Notes under the pieces: model-generated
What the model was told of the DNA's origin: nothing
What the model saw: the letters and a program-made list of their open reading frames with translations, nothing else
Database searches by the model: none
Program-made: the position numbers and the translations under genes
Shown: piece by piece, positions 45,169 through 54,334 of the stretch
Numbering within the stretch: position 1 is the stretch's first letter
How the letters are laid out: every line of letters starts with the position of its first letter
Source of the DNA: Paenibacillus azoreducens
GTDB lineage: Bacteria; Bacillota; Bacilli; Paenibacillales; Paenibacillaceae
NCBI RefSeq assembly: GCF_021654775.1
Contig: NZ_AP025343.1
Coordinates: forward strand, 3,935,501 to 3,999,500
Length of the DNA: 64,000 bases
Reading direction: 5' to 3'

Positions 45169-46170
45169 TTATTCGGCATAAACGTGCTTCAGCGTCGATT
45201 CCGGCGCCGGAGACGGTGCGTTCTCAGCATATTCCGTCGCCTCATCCACTTCCTTCGCGACCCAATCATGAATTTCGTTCTCGATGGAATCGTTCAGCAC
45301 TCCGGCTTCTCTCAAATAACGGGTAAAAAGAAGAACGGGATCTTTCTTCTTCTCTTCCTCCACTTCGCCTTTCGGCCGATAATGGCGATCGTCGTCATCC
45401 GAGGAGTGCGGCGTAAAGCGGGCGCAGCGCGCTTCGATCAGCGTCGGTCCCTCGCCTCTTCTCGCCCGGGCTACCGCCTCTTTCATAGCCGCGTACACTT
45501 CAAGCGGATCGCTCCCGTCGACACTGACGCCTGGAAAGCCGTACGAGGCGGCACGGTCGGCAATGCTTTTGCAAGCGACCTGCTTGTCATATGGGACGGA
45601 AATGGCGTATCGGTTATTTTCACAAAAGAAGATGACAGGTAGCTTGTAAACCCCGGCGAAGTTCGCGCCTTCGTGGAAATCGCCCTGATTGCTGGAGCCC
45701 TCGCCGAACGAAGTGAACACGACGAGATCCCTGCCTTCCATCCTCCCTGCAAGCGCCAGGCCTACGGCATGAGGCACTTGGGTCGTTACCGGGCTGGACC
45801 CCGATAGGATCCGATATTTTTTCCCGCCGTAATGGCCTGGCATCTGCCTGCCTCCACTATTTGGATCCTCCGCCCGGGCGAATGCATTAAGCATCAGATC
45901 CCGCGCCGTCATCCCGAATGGAATAACTACACCCATATCCCGGTAATAGGGGCACAAGTAATCTTTCTTTCTATCCATGGCATAGGCCGCACCGACTTGG
46001 GCCGCCTCCTGTCCCTGGCAAGAGACGACGAACGGAAGCTTGCCGGCACGATTAAGGATCCATGACCGTTCATCGATTTTTCGCGCCAGCAACATGTCCC
46101 GGTACATGCCAAGCGCCTGCTGGTCCGTCAAACCCAAAGCGTGATGCCTGTTCAACATTCCTTTCTCCAT
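45169..46170 (-). CDS. bkdAA: Branched-chain 2-oxoacid dehydrogenase E1 alpha
   Basis: About 333 residues. The thiamine diphosphate fold is shown by FGEGSSNQGDFHEGANFAGV, a GEG variant of the usual GDG motif, with FFCENNRYAISVP completing the site. SGSSPVTTQVPHAVG also fits. The ATG at 46170 is preceded by GAAGGAGGGCATTGCG; the longer start at 46188 is upstream of that RBS. It decarboxylates the keto acids of valine, leucine and isoleucine. Confidence 0.95.
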   Translation of the reverse strand: MEKGMLNRHHALGLTDQQALGMYRDMLLARKIDERSWILNRAGKLPFVVSCQGQEAAQVGAAYAMDRKKDYLCPYYRDMGVVIPFGMTARDLMLNAFARAEDPNSGGRQMPGHYGGKKYRILSGSSPVTTQVPHAVGLALAGRMEGRDLVVFTSFGEGSSNQGDFHEGANFAGVYKLPVIFFCENNRYAISVPYDKQVACKSIADRAASYGFPGVSVDGSDPLEVYAAMKEAVARARRGEGPTLIEARCARFTPHSSDDDDRHYRPKGEVEEEKKKDPVLLFTRYLREAGVLNDSIENEIHDWVAKEVDEATEYAENAPSPAPESTLKHVYAE

Positions 46171-46199
46171 CGCAATGCCCTCCTTCATTTTCTTGACCT

Positions 46200-47624
46200 C
46201 TATACATGAATGGCTCGTTTATCGACAGCCAGAGCCGCTTCCCAGACGATTTCCGCGAGCGATGGATGCGGATGGATCGTGCGGGCGATTTCCCATGGTG
46301 TTGCATCAAGCACTTTAGCGAGTGCGCCTTCTGCGATTAAATCCGACACATGCGGGCCGATCATATGAACGCCGAGCAGGTCGTCCGTCGCTTCATTGAC
46401 GACAAGCTTCACAAAGCCATCGTTCTCCCCGTAAATCAACGCTTTTCCGAGCGCTTTGAACGGGAACGTGCCTGTTTTCACGGAAAATCCCGCTTCCTTC
46501 GCTGCTTGTTCCGTCCAACCGATACTAGAGATTTCCGGTCGGCTATACGTCGCTTTCGGAACTTGCGTATAATCGACCGGAAGCGGGGCGAGACCAGACA
46601 TATGCTCAACGGCGGATATACCCTCAGAAACCGCCACATGCGCCAGTTGCAAGCCTCCAATCACGTCTCCTATGGCATAAATATGATTTTCAGCCGTTTG
46701 AAAATGCGCATTCACCTGAATCGTGCCACGTTCAACGACTACCTCCGTGTTCTCGAGGCCAATGTTCTCAACGTTCGCCGCACGACCAACCGCAACCAGT
46801 ATTTTTTCCGCCTGCAATTCGATCGGTCCTCCGTCACGCTCGGCTTGAATCGTTACTAAATCCCCTACTTTCCGAAGCGTATCCGGCAGCACTTTTGCGC
46901 CTGTGTGAATGGCGATTTTGCGTTTTTTGAAGAGGCGCGCCATCTCTTTGCTGATGTCGGCATCCTCCAGTGGAAGTATGCGCTCCGCGAACTCGACGAT
47001 CTGCACCTCCACGCCCAAATCGCTCAAAAGGGAAGCCCATTCGATGCCGATCGTTCCGCCGCCGATCACAAGTACCGAGCGGGGCAGCCGTTCCAACTGC
47101 AGCGCTTCATCGCTCGTCAGCACGTGCATGCCGTCCGCTTCCAGCCCGGGAAGCTGGCGGGGCCTCGAACCCGTTGCGATAAGCAGGTGCTTCGGCACCA
47201 AAATATCGGACTCTCCATCCGCACAAGTGACCGCCACCGCACCGGCAAGCGGGGAAAAGATCGACGGTCCCATAATCCGGCCTTCACCATGGAACACCTC
47301 GATGTTTCCTTTTTTCATCAAATGTTGAACGCCTTTATACAGTTGATCCACGATGCGTTGTTTCCGTTCCTGCATACGCGTAAAATCAATCGAAAAATCG
47401 CTCACCTTCACGCCGAATGCATGACTTTGGGCAACGGTGTGGAGCACCTCCGCCGAACGAAGCAGCGCTTTGCTCGGTATACAACCCCGATGAAGGCAAG
47501 TTCCGCCGAGTTTGTCTTTTTCAATCACGGCTACTCGCATACCCAATTGACTCGCGCGAATAGCGGCTACATAACCGCCCATCCCCCCGCCTAATACAAC
47601 CAAATCAAACTCGTTCCCTGCCAT
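46200..47624 (-). CDS. lpdV: Dihydrolipoamide dehydrogenase (E3 of the bkd complex)
   Basis: A 474-residue FAD enzyme. FAD loop VVLGGGMGGYVAAIRASQLG, redox disulfide GGTCLHRGCIPSKALL, NAD loop VLVIGGGTIGIEWASLLSDL, AIGDVIGGLQLAHVA and catalytic His-Glu in HPHPSLAEIVWEAA. It is the first gene of the bkd operon, with a cre palindrome about 40 bp upstream, so its expression sets the rest. RBS AAAGGAACGTAGCG. Confidence 0.96.
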   Translation of the reverse strand: MAGNEFDLVVLGGGMGGYVAAIRASQLGMRVAVIEKDKLGGTCLHRGCIPSKALLRSAEVLHTVAQSHAFGVKVSDFSIDFTRMQERKQRIVDQLYKGVQHLMKKGNIEVFHGEGRIMGPSIFSPLAGAVAVTCADGESDILVPKHLLIATGSRPRQLPGLEADGMHVLTSDEALQLERLPRSVLVIGGGTIGIEWASLLSDLGVEVQIVEFAERILPLEDADISKEMARLFKKRKIAIHTGAKVLPDTLRKVGDLVTIQAERDGGPIELQAEKILVAVGRAANVENIGLENTEVVVERGTIQVNAHFQTAENHIYAIGDVIGGLQLAHVAVSEGISAVEHMSGLAPLPVDYTQVPKATYSRPEISSIGWTEQAAKEAGFSVKTGTFPFKALGKALIYGENDGFVKLVVNEATDDLLGVHMIGPHVSDLIAEGALAKVLDATPWEIARTIHPHPSLAEIVWEAALAVDKRAIHV

Positions 47625-47662
47625 CGCTACGTTCCTTTCATCTATGTTCAGTTGTTTAAATT

Positions 47663-47676
47663 TGTAAGCGCTGTCA
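47663..47676. promoter_or_regulatory. CcpA cre site upstream of the bkd operon
   Basis: TGTAAGCGCTGTCA fits the consensus TGWAANCGNTNWCA at every position and is a near-palindrome. It lies 39 bp upstream of the lpdV start, where CcpA bound to it would repress. No confident -35/-10 pair was found. Confidence 0.72.
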
Positions 47677-47810
47677 CATTTTTATGGTATCACTATAAAA
47701 AAACTTTATAAAATACCCGTTTTATATGCGGAACCATGCTATTTAGGTATGCATATTAGCATATTAGGAAATGGCATGGACGGTGCCGATGGGACATGGA
47801 ACTCTATACT

Positions 47811-47888
47811 CCAAAATAACCCTACAAAGTGGAGCCTATGCTTCGATGCTTATTCCAAATACTTTGCGGGGACCCCAAAAAGCTTATT
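47811..47888. repeat. Dispersed repeat family B, copy 2
   Basis: CCAAAATAACCCTACAAAGTGG, then GCTTATTCCAAATACTTTGC and GGGGACCCC. More diverged than copies 1 and 3. Confidence 0.7.
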
Positions 47889-47901
47889 AATTCTACAATG
47901 T

Positions 47902-47929
47902 AAAAAAGACCACTGTATGAGTGGTCTCA
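47902..47929 (-). terminator. Minus-strand rho-independent terminator
   Basis: On the minus strand GACCACT and AGTGGTC pair around CATAC and are followed by TTTTTTA. A similar hairpin (TGAGACCACTC with GAGTGGTCTCA, 48956-48980) lies 1 kb upstream without a T-run. Confidence 0.7.
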
Positions 47930-48059
47930 GATTGTCGAGAAACCCCGTCCATTTTTATAGGTACAGGGTTTCTCGCATTTTTAAGGTGTGCATAAATTTA
48001 AGAAAAAAGGGTGTCACCCCCCGTTTTTCGAGGCGATCCAGGCGGATCGCGATCTTTTC

Positions 48060-48297
48060 GTTTCTGCAAGCCTTTACAGATTGGTGAAGTTAAATAACCA
48101 GAATAACCAGAATCAAGTACAACTACTTCTACTTTAAAGCCAAATCTTTCCTGTTGGCGATCCAAACATGACAAATACGGCGTGGAATCATGTACATTTC
48201 CTGGGTTAACATGTACATCTGTAATCATATTGTACTTCGGATCAACCGTACGGTGATCCAAATAAAAGAATCCCTCCGGCTTTCCGTCTCGAATCAT
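48060..48297 (-). pseudogene. IS1182-family transposase remnant
   Basis: About 79 residues of the central DDE transposase: DGKPEGFFYLDHRTVDPKYN, ITDVHVNPGNVHDSTPYL, LDSGYSGYLTSPICKGL. Both ends are missing; upstream the homology breaks where an 11-bp tandem repeat begins (48298), and downstream at about 48060. It cannot encode an active transposase. Confidence 0.8.
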
Positions 48298-48385
48298 AAT
48301 CGTATCTCTATCGTATCTCTATCGTATCTCTATCGTATCTCTATCGTATCTCTATTGTATTTCTATCGTATCTCTATTGTATCTC
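48298..48385. repeat. 11-bp tandem repeat array
   Basis: CGTATCTCTAT repeats about eight times with a few changes (for example CTATTGTATTT). It abuts the broken end of the IS1182 remnant. Confidence 0.85.
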
Positions 48386-48578
48386 CAGTATCTCTAACGA
48401 AACTACAGATCGCTATTGCTTCAAAAATAAAAGCAAGTCGATTTTAACGAAACTACATATCGTTATTTGGGATAAAAACAGCCATAAAGGCGATTATTTA
48501 GCTCAATAGCGATACCCTGTTTCGTTAAAATTTTCAGTGACCGTTTTTGGCGCTAATAGCGATACCTCGTTTCGTTAG
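48379..48578. repeat. TAACGAAAC/GCGATACC repeat, copy 1 (~200 bp)
   Basis: Begins GTATCTCCAGTATCTC and holds alternating motifs TAACGAAACTACAGATCGCT and AATAGCGATACCCTGTTTCG, which are near-complements of each other. Nearly identical to the copy at 48659. Confidence 0.82.
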
Positions 48579-48658
48579 AGATGATTTATATACTTGCCTA
48601 TATTGGCGATCTATACGGTATCTCCCTCGTCTCTCTATCATATCTTATGTATTCTACC

Positions 48659-48909
48659 GTATCTCCAGTATCTCTAACGAAACTACAGATCGCTATTGCT
48701 TCAAAAACAAAAGCAAGTCGATTTTAACGAAACTACATATCGTTATTTGGATAAAAGCGGCCATAAAGGCGATTTATTTAGCTCAATAGCGATACCTTGT
48801 TTCGTTAAAATTTTCAGTGACCGTTTTTGGCGCTAATAGCGATACCCTGTTTCGTTAAAATTTTCAATGGCCGTCTTTGGCGCTAATAGCGATACCTCGT
48901 TTCGTTAGA
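48659..48909. repeat. TAACGAAAC/GCGATACC repeat, copy 2 (~250 bp)
   Basis: Same start and order of motifs as copy 1 with an extra unit at the end (TTGGCGCTAATAGCGATACC repeated). The 1.5-kb interval 47625-49124 holds no intact gene; it consists of these repeats, the IS1182 remnant and the cre site. Confidence 0.82.
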
Positions 48910-49124
48910 AATGGTTTATTGGCTTAGAGATGGTTTATTGGCTTTCATAACAGTCTGAGACCACTCTATGAGTGGTCTCAGTAGTCTTCGTTTGCCCTCG
49001 AAGGTCGATTTGTGGCGACGGAGTGTGAACATATAGGTTTCCTGCGAGATGTTTGAGCTTAGGAAACCTATATGTCACACGGGAGTTCGCTATCACTGAG
49101 TTTCGAGGCAGTTACAGACTGCTC

Positions 49125-50018
49125 CTAGAGCGGTCTAAACGTATCGATAAGTGCTTGCGCGCTTTTAGAAAGGTAGCGGTTCTTCAGCCAGACGATGCCG
49201 ACCTCGGATTGAAAAGAAGTGTCCGGGAGATCGAGCATTCTAATTTCTGATATCGGGAAAGAGGACATGACGGACTTCGGCAAAATCGTTGCGCCGATGC
49301 CTGCGACGACAAGCGCGATAATAATGGCCACGCTGGAGCATTCACAGATCGTATTCGGCTCGAACCCGAAGCGCCTGCACTCGTCTACGATTCTTTCATG
49401 CAATCGGATCGTCTTATCGCTTTTTAAGGCCAGCAGCGGCATGTCTGCAAGCCCCTTCATCGGAAGGGAGGTTTGCGCATTGTAAGCCTCCCACTGCCTG
49501 GGCATCACGACGACGAACGGATCCGAAGGCAGCGGCAGAACCGAATATTTGCCGGGATCGTAGTTCGACTCGAACGGAAGGCGCGTAATGACGAGCTCGA
49601 TGCTCCGGTTTTCCAAATATTCACCGAGCGTGTAATGGTCGCCCTCCAATATCTTAAAATGGACGCGCGGATACTTCTCGCGAAAGTCGCCGATTTTTTG
49701 CGGAATCAATGAAATACAGGAAAAAACGGAGCCGATGGATAATGTTCCTTGCAGCCCGTTTTCAATATCCTTCACTTCATTGATCGTTTCGTTGAAATAA
49801 TGCAGCAGGCTTTCCGCTCTCCGCTGCAAGCTTTCTCCGGCCGGAGTCAGCTTCATCTGCTTGCCGTTGCGGTCAAACAGCGTGACGCCGAGCTCCTGCT
49901 CCATGAGTTTAAGCTGCCGGCTCAAAGGCGGCTGCTCCATATTTAACGCTTTGGCGGCGCGTGTAATTTGCTCTTCTTTGGCAATGACGAGAAAATAGCT
50001 CAACTGTCGAATGTCCAT
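49125..50018 (-). CDS. LysR family transcriptional regulator
   Basis: About 297 residues. The N-terminal winged HTH reads MDIRQLSYFLVIAKEEQITR, with AAKALNMEQPPLSRQLKLME the recognition part; the rest is a LysR substrate-binding domain. The ATG at 50018 follows GAAAGGGGACGATATC. It lies between leucine dehydrogenase and the bkd operon on the same strand, so it is a plausible regulator of branched-chain amino acid catabolism, though this is inferred from position only. Confidence 0.9.
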   Translation of the reverse strand: MDIRQLSYFLVIAKEEQITRAAKALNMEQPPLSRQLKLMEQELGVTLFDRNGKQMKLTPAGESLQRRAESLLHYFNETINEVKDIENGLQGTLSIGSVFSCISLIPQKIGDFREKYPRVHFKILEGDHYTLGEYLENRSIELVITRLPFESNYDPGKYSVLPLPSDPFVVVMPRQWEAYNAQTSLPMKGLADMPLLALKSDKTIRLHERIVDECRRFGFEPNTICECSSVAIIIALVVAGIGATILPKSVMSSFPISEIRMLDLPDTSFQSEVGIVWLKNRYLSKSAQALIDTFRPL

Positions 50019-50097
50019 GATATCGTCCCCTTTCAAACTGTGTCAGAAAGAGATGCTTATCGCCGGGCGTTCATACGGCTGGATATCTGGGCTGAGC

Positions 50098-51150
50098 TTA
50101 AGCTTGAACGATTTGCCGCGAACGGATGCGGTTCTCGGCGAGGCGATCCGCCGCCAAGTACGATGGTATCCCTTCGTGTCTCGTGATATCGAAAATTTGC
50201 GTGAGGGTATTGTAAATCTCTTTTACTTTAAGAAAGGCCCGCTCCCGGTCGTAACCATGCCATTCTTCCGCAATATTAATGACGCCTCCTGCATTGATGA
50301 CATAGTCTGGTGCATACACAATGCCCATGCTATGAAGCTGTTCACCGTGCCGCGCTTCCTTTAACTGATTGTTCGCAGACCCGGCAATCACCTTCGCCCG
50401 CAGCCGAACGATCGTATCATCATTTATTGTGGCACCCAGCGCACATGGGGCGTATATATCACAAGGGACGTCATAAATCTCGTTCGGATCGACGGCCTTG
50501 GCGCCAAATTGCTCGACGGCTCTCATAACCGCCTCTTTATTAATGTCGGTCACGATCAACTGCGCTCCTTCTTCATGAAGGTGCTTACATAAATGGAAGG
50601 CAACATTGCCTACGCCTTGGACGGCTACCGTTTTCCCCTCTAGTGAGTCGGAACCGAACGCTTCTTTGGCGGCGGATTTCATGCCGTGATAGACTCCGAA
50701 AGCGGTTGCAGGTGAAGGATTCCCGGAAGAACCCTGGCCCGATTTGCCCGCTACATACTTCGTTTCTCTAGCTATGGTGTCCATGTCTTCGACCGTCGTA
50801 CCGACATCCTCCGCAGTAATATACCGACCGTTCAGGCTCTGTACAAAACGACCGAATGCGAGAAGACTGCCTTCGCTTTTGTCTTTTTTCGGATCGCCGA
50901 TGATGACGCTCTTCCCTCCGCCAAAGTTCAGCGAAGATACGGCATGCTTATAGGTCATCCCTTTGGCCAAGCGCATCGCGTCTTCGATGGCGGCGTCTTC
51001 CGATACATAATTCCACATCCTTGCGCCGCCCAGCGCAGGCCCAAGCGTCGTATCGTGTATCGCGATGATCGCTTTGAGTCCCGTCTTCTTGTCCTGGCAA
51101 AAAACAAGCTGCTCGTATCCGTCCAGCGTCATCGTTTGAAAAAGTTCCAC
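50098..51150 (-). CDS. bcd: Leucine dehydrogenase
   Basis: A 350-residue Glu/Leu/Phe/Val dehydrogenase. The substrate domain carries [14 protein letters not shown] and [19 protein letters not shown] with catalytic Lys; the NAD domain loop is [19 protein letters not shown]. Leucine dehydrogenases of Bacillus are this length and deaminate leucine, valine and isoleucine to the keto acids used by the BCKDH complex. RBS AGAGGGGGAATCGAC; the initiator reads as GTG or ATG near 51150. Confidence 0.95.
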   Translation of the reverse strand: MELFQTMTLDGYEQLVFCQDKKTGLKAIIAIHDTTLGPALGGARMWNYVSEDAAIEDAMRLAKGMTYKHAVSSLNFGGGKSVIIGDPKKDKSEGSLLAFGRFVQSLNGRYITAEDVGTTVEDMDTIARETKYVAGKSGQGSSGNPSPATAFGVYHGMKSAAKEAFGSDSLEGKTVAVQGVGNVAFHLCKHLHEEGAQLIVTDINKEAVMRAVEQFGAKAVDPNEIYDVPCDIYAPCALGATINDDTIVRLRAKVIAGSANNQLKEARHGEQLHSMGIVYAPDYVINAGGVINIAEEWHGYDRERAFLKVKEIYNTLTQIFDITRHEGIPSYLAADRLAENRIRSRQIVQA

Positions 51151-51308
51151 GTCGATTCCCCCTCTTTAAAAATAACCGCTCTTGCGATTTCCAAGAAACT
51201 TACCAAAGGTCAATTTAAGCTTATGCAAAAAAGCGTTCACTCCTAGTATAACTTTTAATCGCGGGGAGGTAAATGATGGAAACGACTTGGCAAACGCTTC
51301 GGAACCAC

Positions 51309-51462
51309 TCAGCAGCAGGCGGCGGTCAGCCATTTGAGATGCGCAACATTGAGATAGTTGGTCGGCTCGTTTGAGCAGCAGCGCATCCGGCTCCTCCAGC
51401 AGCAGCTTACCGAGCAGCAGATTCGTGCGCTGCCCATCGATGAGCTTTGCGACGTCGCTCAT
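51309..51462 (-). pseudogene. ABC-F ATPase fragment, frameshifted
   Basis: In one frame GQRTNLLLGKLLLEEPDALLL, in the next EPTNYLNVAHLKWLT: together they match the signature-to-Walker B stretch of an ABC-F protein (LLLDEPTNYLD). A frameshift separates the two parts, the signature SGG is changed to LIDG, and nothing else of the gene remains. The rest of the 51151-51543 gap holds the terminator at 51479-51527. Confidence 0.65.
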
Positions 51463-51478
51463 GCGGTTTCACGCAAAA

Positions 51479-51527
51479 AAAGAAGGACGCTCCCCTCGTC
51501 TCAGGTCCTTGAGGAGCGTCCTTCTTT
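51479..51527 (-). terminator. Strong rho-independent terminator
   Basis: AAAGAAGGACGCTCC (51479-51493) pairs perfectly with GGAGCGTCCTTCTTT (51513-51527), a 15-bp stem. On the minus strand seven T follow, so it ends the GNAT transcript. Confidence 0.88.
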
Positions 51528-51543
51528 GGCAGCATTTTAAATT

Positions 51544-52455
51544 CTAGAATGATCTATCTCGAAGCGGCAGATGAAACGTCGTCTGCTCCAACCCCGGATA
51601 AAAACCAAGGCGGTAATATAAAGCTTCTGCCGAGTTCCCAATAGTGACGAAAAGACGAATAACATCATATTTCTCCTTTAATACCGTTACAGCCTTCTTT
51701 AATAACTTTGTCGCGAGCTGCCTGCTGCGGTATTGGGGCATGACGGCAATATTCGATACTAACGGAAGATCTTCCCATAACGATATCAAACACACCGCAA
51801 CGATGTTGTTATGCTGCTTGTCATAAATAATGGTGGACGCCGATTTCAAAATCTCATCTTGGTTATGTACAAAGTAATATTCAAGTGCGGTCCTCTGACT
51901 GTCGATAGTATTATCTCCAGGATAACCGATGCGATCGATGTCTGAATAGGATTCATGCAGCATTTCAGCAATTCGATCGATCTGATCCATGCCGGGTGCG
52001 ACAGCTTCAAATTCCTCTCCCCACTCTTGCGGCTCAAATATTTCCGTGGGTCTGATCATAACGCGCCTTGATTCTGAAGGCAAAAAGCCCAAACGCAAAA
52101 AATGCTCAGTTTCATACGGCAGTATCCCGAATGCTTCTATTGGCTTGCTCGGATCAGAGCAGTGGATCAGAAACTTTTTTAATGGAATCAAAACCCGCAA
52201 TATATCCTGAAAAGGCGTTTCCAAGAAAAAAGACGATAATAAGTTGGGTTCGATGCATACCCCACCGATCCGACGGTTCTTGAATGTAATCCAATAGCAA
52301 GGAGCATCCTCAGCGAAAATCGATATCCGCCTTTCCCAGCTCTGTCTGAAAAATATATTTTCCCGATATATAGTATAGTGGATTGCAAATTCTTTTAAGT
52401 CGGCTTTTACGATCTCGATCTCGTTATCTAATACGTAATGTGAATTCAGAGCCAC
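51544..52455 (-). CDS. GNAT family acetyltransferase, long form
   Basis: A 303-residue protein. The C-terminal ~150 residues are a GNAT domain with ACETYL-CoA loop IAVMPQYRSRQLATKLLKKA and SAEALYYRLGFYPG; the N-terminal half is more diverged but also has a GNAT-like order (HFLRLGFLPSES). The tandem layout resembles other 300-residue Bacillales GNAT proteins of unknown substrate. Single gene with its own terminator. Confidence 0.85.
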   Translation of the reverse strand: MALNSHYVLDNEIEIVKADLKEFAIHYTIYRENIFFRQSWERRISIFAEDAPCYWITFKNRRIGGVCIEPNLLSSFFLETPFQDILRVLIPLKKFLIHCSDPSKPIEAFGILPYETEHFLRLGFLPSESRRVMIRPTEIFEPQEWGEEFEAVAPGMDQIDRIAEMLHESYSDIDRIGYPGDNTIDSQRTALEYYFVHNQDEILKSASTIIYDKQHNNIVAVCLISLWEDLPLVSNIAVMPQYRSRQLATKLLKKAVTVLKEKYDVIRLFVTIGNSAEALYYRLGFYPGLEQTTFHLPLRDRSF

Positions 52456-52628
52456 AGTAAATATTCCTCCCCAGTCTCGTTCAAGTCAAGTTGATTATAG
52501 CAGGATGCATTCAATTGATCTGGGTAGAGTTTATTTCCTAATAGAATTTGTGTGTAAAAAATCCGTTTTATTCATCCAGCTGATTGATTATAATCTTGTC
52601 ATGATGATCTTTGGAAGGACTGCTGCCT

Positions 52629-53192
52629 ATGAAAAAGCATACCCGCTTCACTTCATTCCCGCTAATCTCGGTTTTGGACCTTTTTTCGCCCGAAGACCGG
52701 GTTTGGTATAAGAAAAAAAGAAACATTTTTCGGATCGCAATAGTCCTGATGTGCCTGGTTGGTATGCTGGTCACCTTTTTGAAGTATACATCCGGCGAAC
52801 GAGAATATTTATGGATCAGTACTGCTGGCTACTGCGGCGTTCTGCTCGTATTCAGCTATATTTTTACATATGTAGTTAGCAGAATGCGCCTAAGGAAATT
52901 AGGCATGACCAAAATGGATTCGATGTTCCTCATCTTCCTCGTCTTATTGTCCCTATTTCCGCTGATCATGCTCGGCAAAGTCACGGCGGATATAGCCCAA
53001 GGCCCGATCGATAGAGTAGTCAAAATTGTGGACATGTGGGATCCCAAAAGGGGAGGAGATCGAGTCAGCACAAGCGAAGGCAAGGAATACGAGATCGCAA
53101 GTCGGGAAGTGGTCATCAGAGTAGGGCACACCTATCGCATCAAAGTGCTGGAACATTCCAAGTTAATCCTAGAGGCAGAGGAACAGCGTTAG
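52629..53192 (+). CDS. Membrane protein of unknown function
   Basis: About 187 residues with three hydrophobic helices (IFRIAIVLMCLVGMLVTFL, STAGYCGVLLVFSYIFTYVV, SMFLIFLVLLSLFPLIML) followed by a charged C-terminal ~70 residues that probably face one side of the membrane. No family recognised. The ATG at 52629 after GGAAGGACTGCTGCCT is preferred over 52611. It is convergent with the ger operon. Confidence 0.75.
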   Translation: MKKHTRFTSFPLISVLDLFSPEDRVWYKKKRNIFRIAIVLMCLVGMLVTFLKYTSGEREYLWISTAGYCGVLLVFSYIFTYVVSRMRLRKLGMTKMDSMFLIFLVLLSLFPLIMLGKVTADIAQGPIDRVVKIVDMWDPKRGGDRVSTSEGKEYEIASREVVIRVGHTYRIKVLEHSKLILEAEEQR

Positions 53193-53236
53193 AGCCCCTG
53201 AGTCGTTTACTCTTTCACTATCGAACCAATCATTCG

Positions 53237-54322
53237 TCAAGATGCTATTTTGCGCCGGATCCAGGCGGCCATCAACAGCAGAATCGGAAAAAGAAACAAG
53301 AAGCAAATGGAGTATCCCGCCCCTCCCGTCGGAAAAAATTGCAGCATCTGCTGAAAATTTTTCGCGACCCATATGCTGAATCCGCCGATCAGCAAACCGA
53401 CCGGAAACACAAGCAAACGGTAGTCCTTAAGCTTGAGCCATTGTGACGTACTTTGCACAAGCGTGAAATACCACATGGAAATTTGGACGAATCCGCCCAA
53501 TATCCATAACGCCATCACAATGGCCTCCACATGCGAAAAAAAATCCGAGATATTGATGTAACGCGACGCAGATAGAAAAGGAAACGTCAAATTGGCTGTC
53601 GCTTCCCCGTACATAAACAAACACGTAAAGTTCGTAAGCGCCATCGTCAGCATCATGAACAAAACAGCAAACATGCCCGCTTTCAGGCCGTTATCTTCTT
53701 TTCGCACGAGCGGATAGAATGAGGAAATAAACCAAAACTCCATAAACCATAATGAAGGCTCCAAAGAACCTTTTAATGCAGGGTTGATCCCTCTGCCGAA
53801 AACCGGAAGAATATTCGAAAAGCGATACTCCGGCATTAAAAACAGGAAAATGGCCAGCACAAACAAAAAGAAAATCGGCCCGAAAATAAGCGCGAACCTG
53901 CCGATCACTTCCACGCCTGACCGCACGGCGAACGAACATGTCAGCACAATGCTGGCAATGATCATCACCAGCGGCGTTTGGGACAAAAAAGCTTGTACGA
54001 TAAATTCGGCGTACTCCCGGGTAATTAATCCGATGGCGTCGATTTGAAAGAAGATAATAATAGCGCAAATAACGTTTCCCAATACGCGGCCGAATACGCC
54101 TTTTACCTGCTGTATCCATGTTTTGCCCGGATGCATGCGATGAATCCGCCATGCTATCCATACATTAACTACACCGAAAATGGATCCGAGTATCGGCGAA
54201 ATCCACATATCCTGGCCTGCAAACATGGCTGTAAACGAGGGTACGACAAGGATTGAGGTGCCTCCAACCATCAGGTACATCATCAACCCTAATTGCACGC
54301 TTGAAATTTGCTCTTTATTCAT
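53237..54322 (-). CDS. gerAB: Spore germination protein, GerAB family
   Basis: A 361-residue integral membrane protein with about ten helices. It belongs to the GerAB/endospore APC superfamily, the B subunit of Ger nutrient receptors in the spore inner membrane, thought to bind the germinant. Start MNKEQISSVQLGLMMYLMVGG is typical. It is the last gene of the operon; RBS AATAGGGGGCAGCCGGG overlaps the D-subunit stop region. Family-level symbol only; the cognate germinant is unknown. Confidence 0.93.
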   Translation of the reverse strand: MNKEQISSVQLGLMMYLMVGGTSILVVPSFTAMFAGQDMWISPILGSIFGVVNVWIAWRIHRMHPGKTWIQQVKGVFGRVLGNVICAIIIFFQIDAIGLITREYAEFIVQAFLSQTPLVMIIASIVLTCSFAVRSGVEVIGRFALIFGPIFFLFVLAIFLFLMPEYRFSNILPVFGRGINPALKGSLEPSLWFMEFWFISSFYPLVRKEDNGLKAGMFAVLFMMLTMALTNFTCLFMYGEATANLTFPFLSASRYINISDFFSHVEAIVMALWILGGFVQISMWYFTLVQSTSQWLKLKDYRLLVFPVGLLIGGFSIWVAKNFQQMLQFFPTGGAGYSICFLFLFPILLLMAAWIRRKIAS

Positions 54323-54334
54323 CCCGGCTGCCCC

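Noticed and set aside
48298..48385. 11-bp array as a CRISPR
   Set aside because: The repeats are head-to-tail without spacers, and no cas genes are present.
51223..51241. Sigma-54-like TGAACGC-N5-TTTGCA upstream of leucine dehydrogenase
   Set aside because: The invariant GG of the -24 element is absent and no BkdR-type activator gene is seen.
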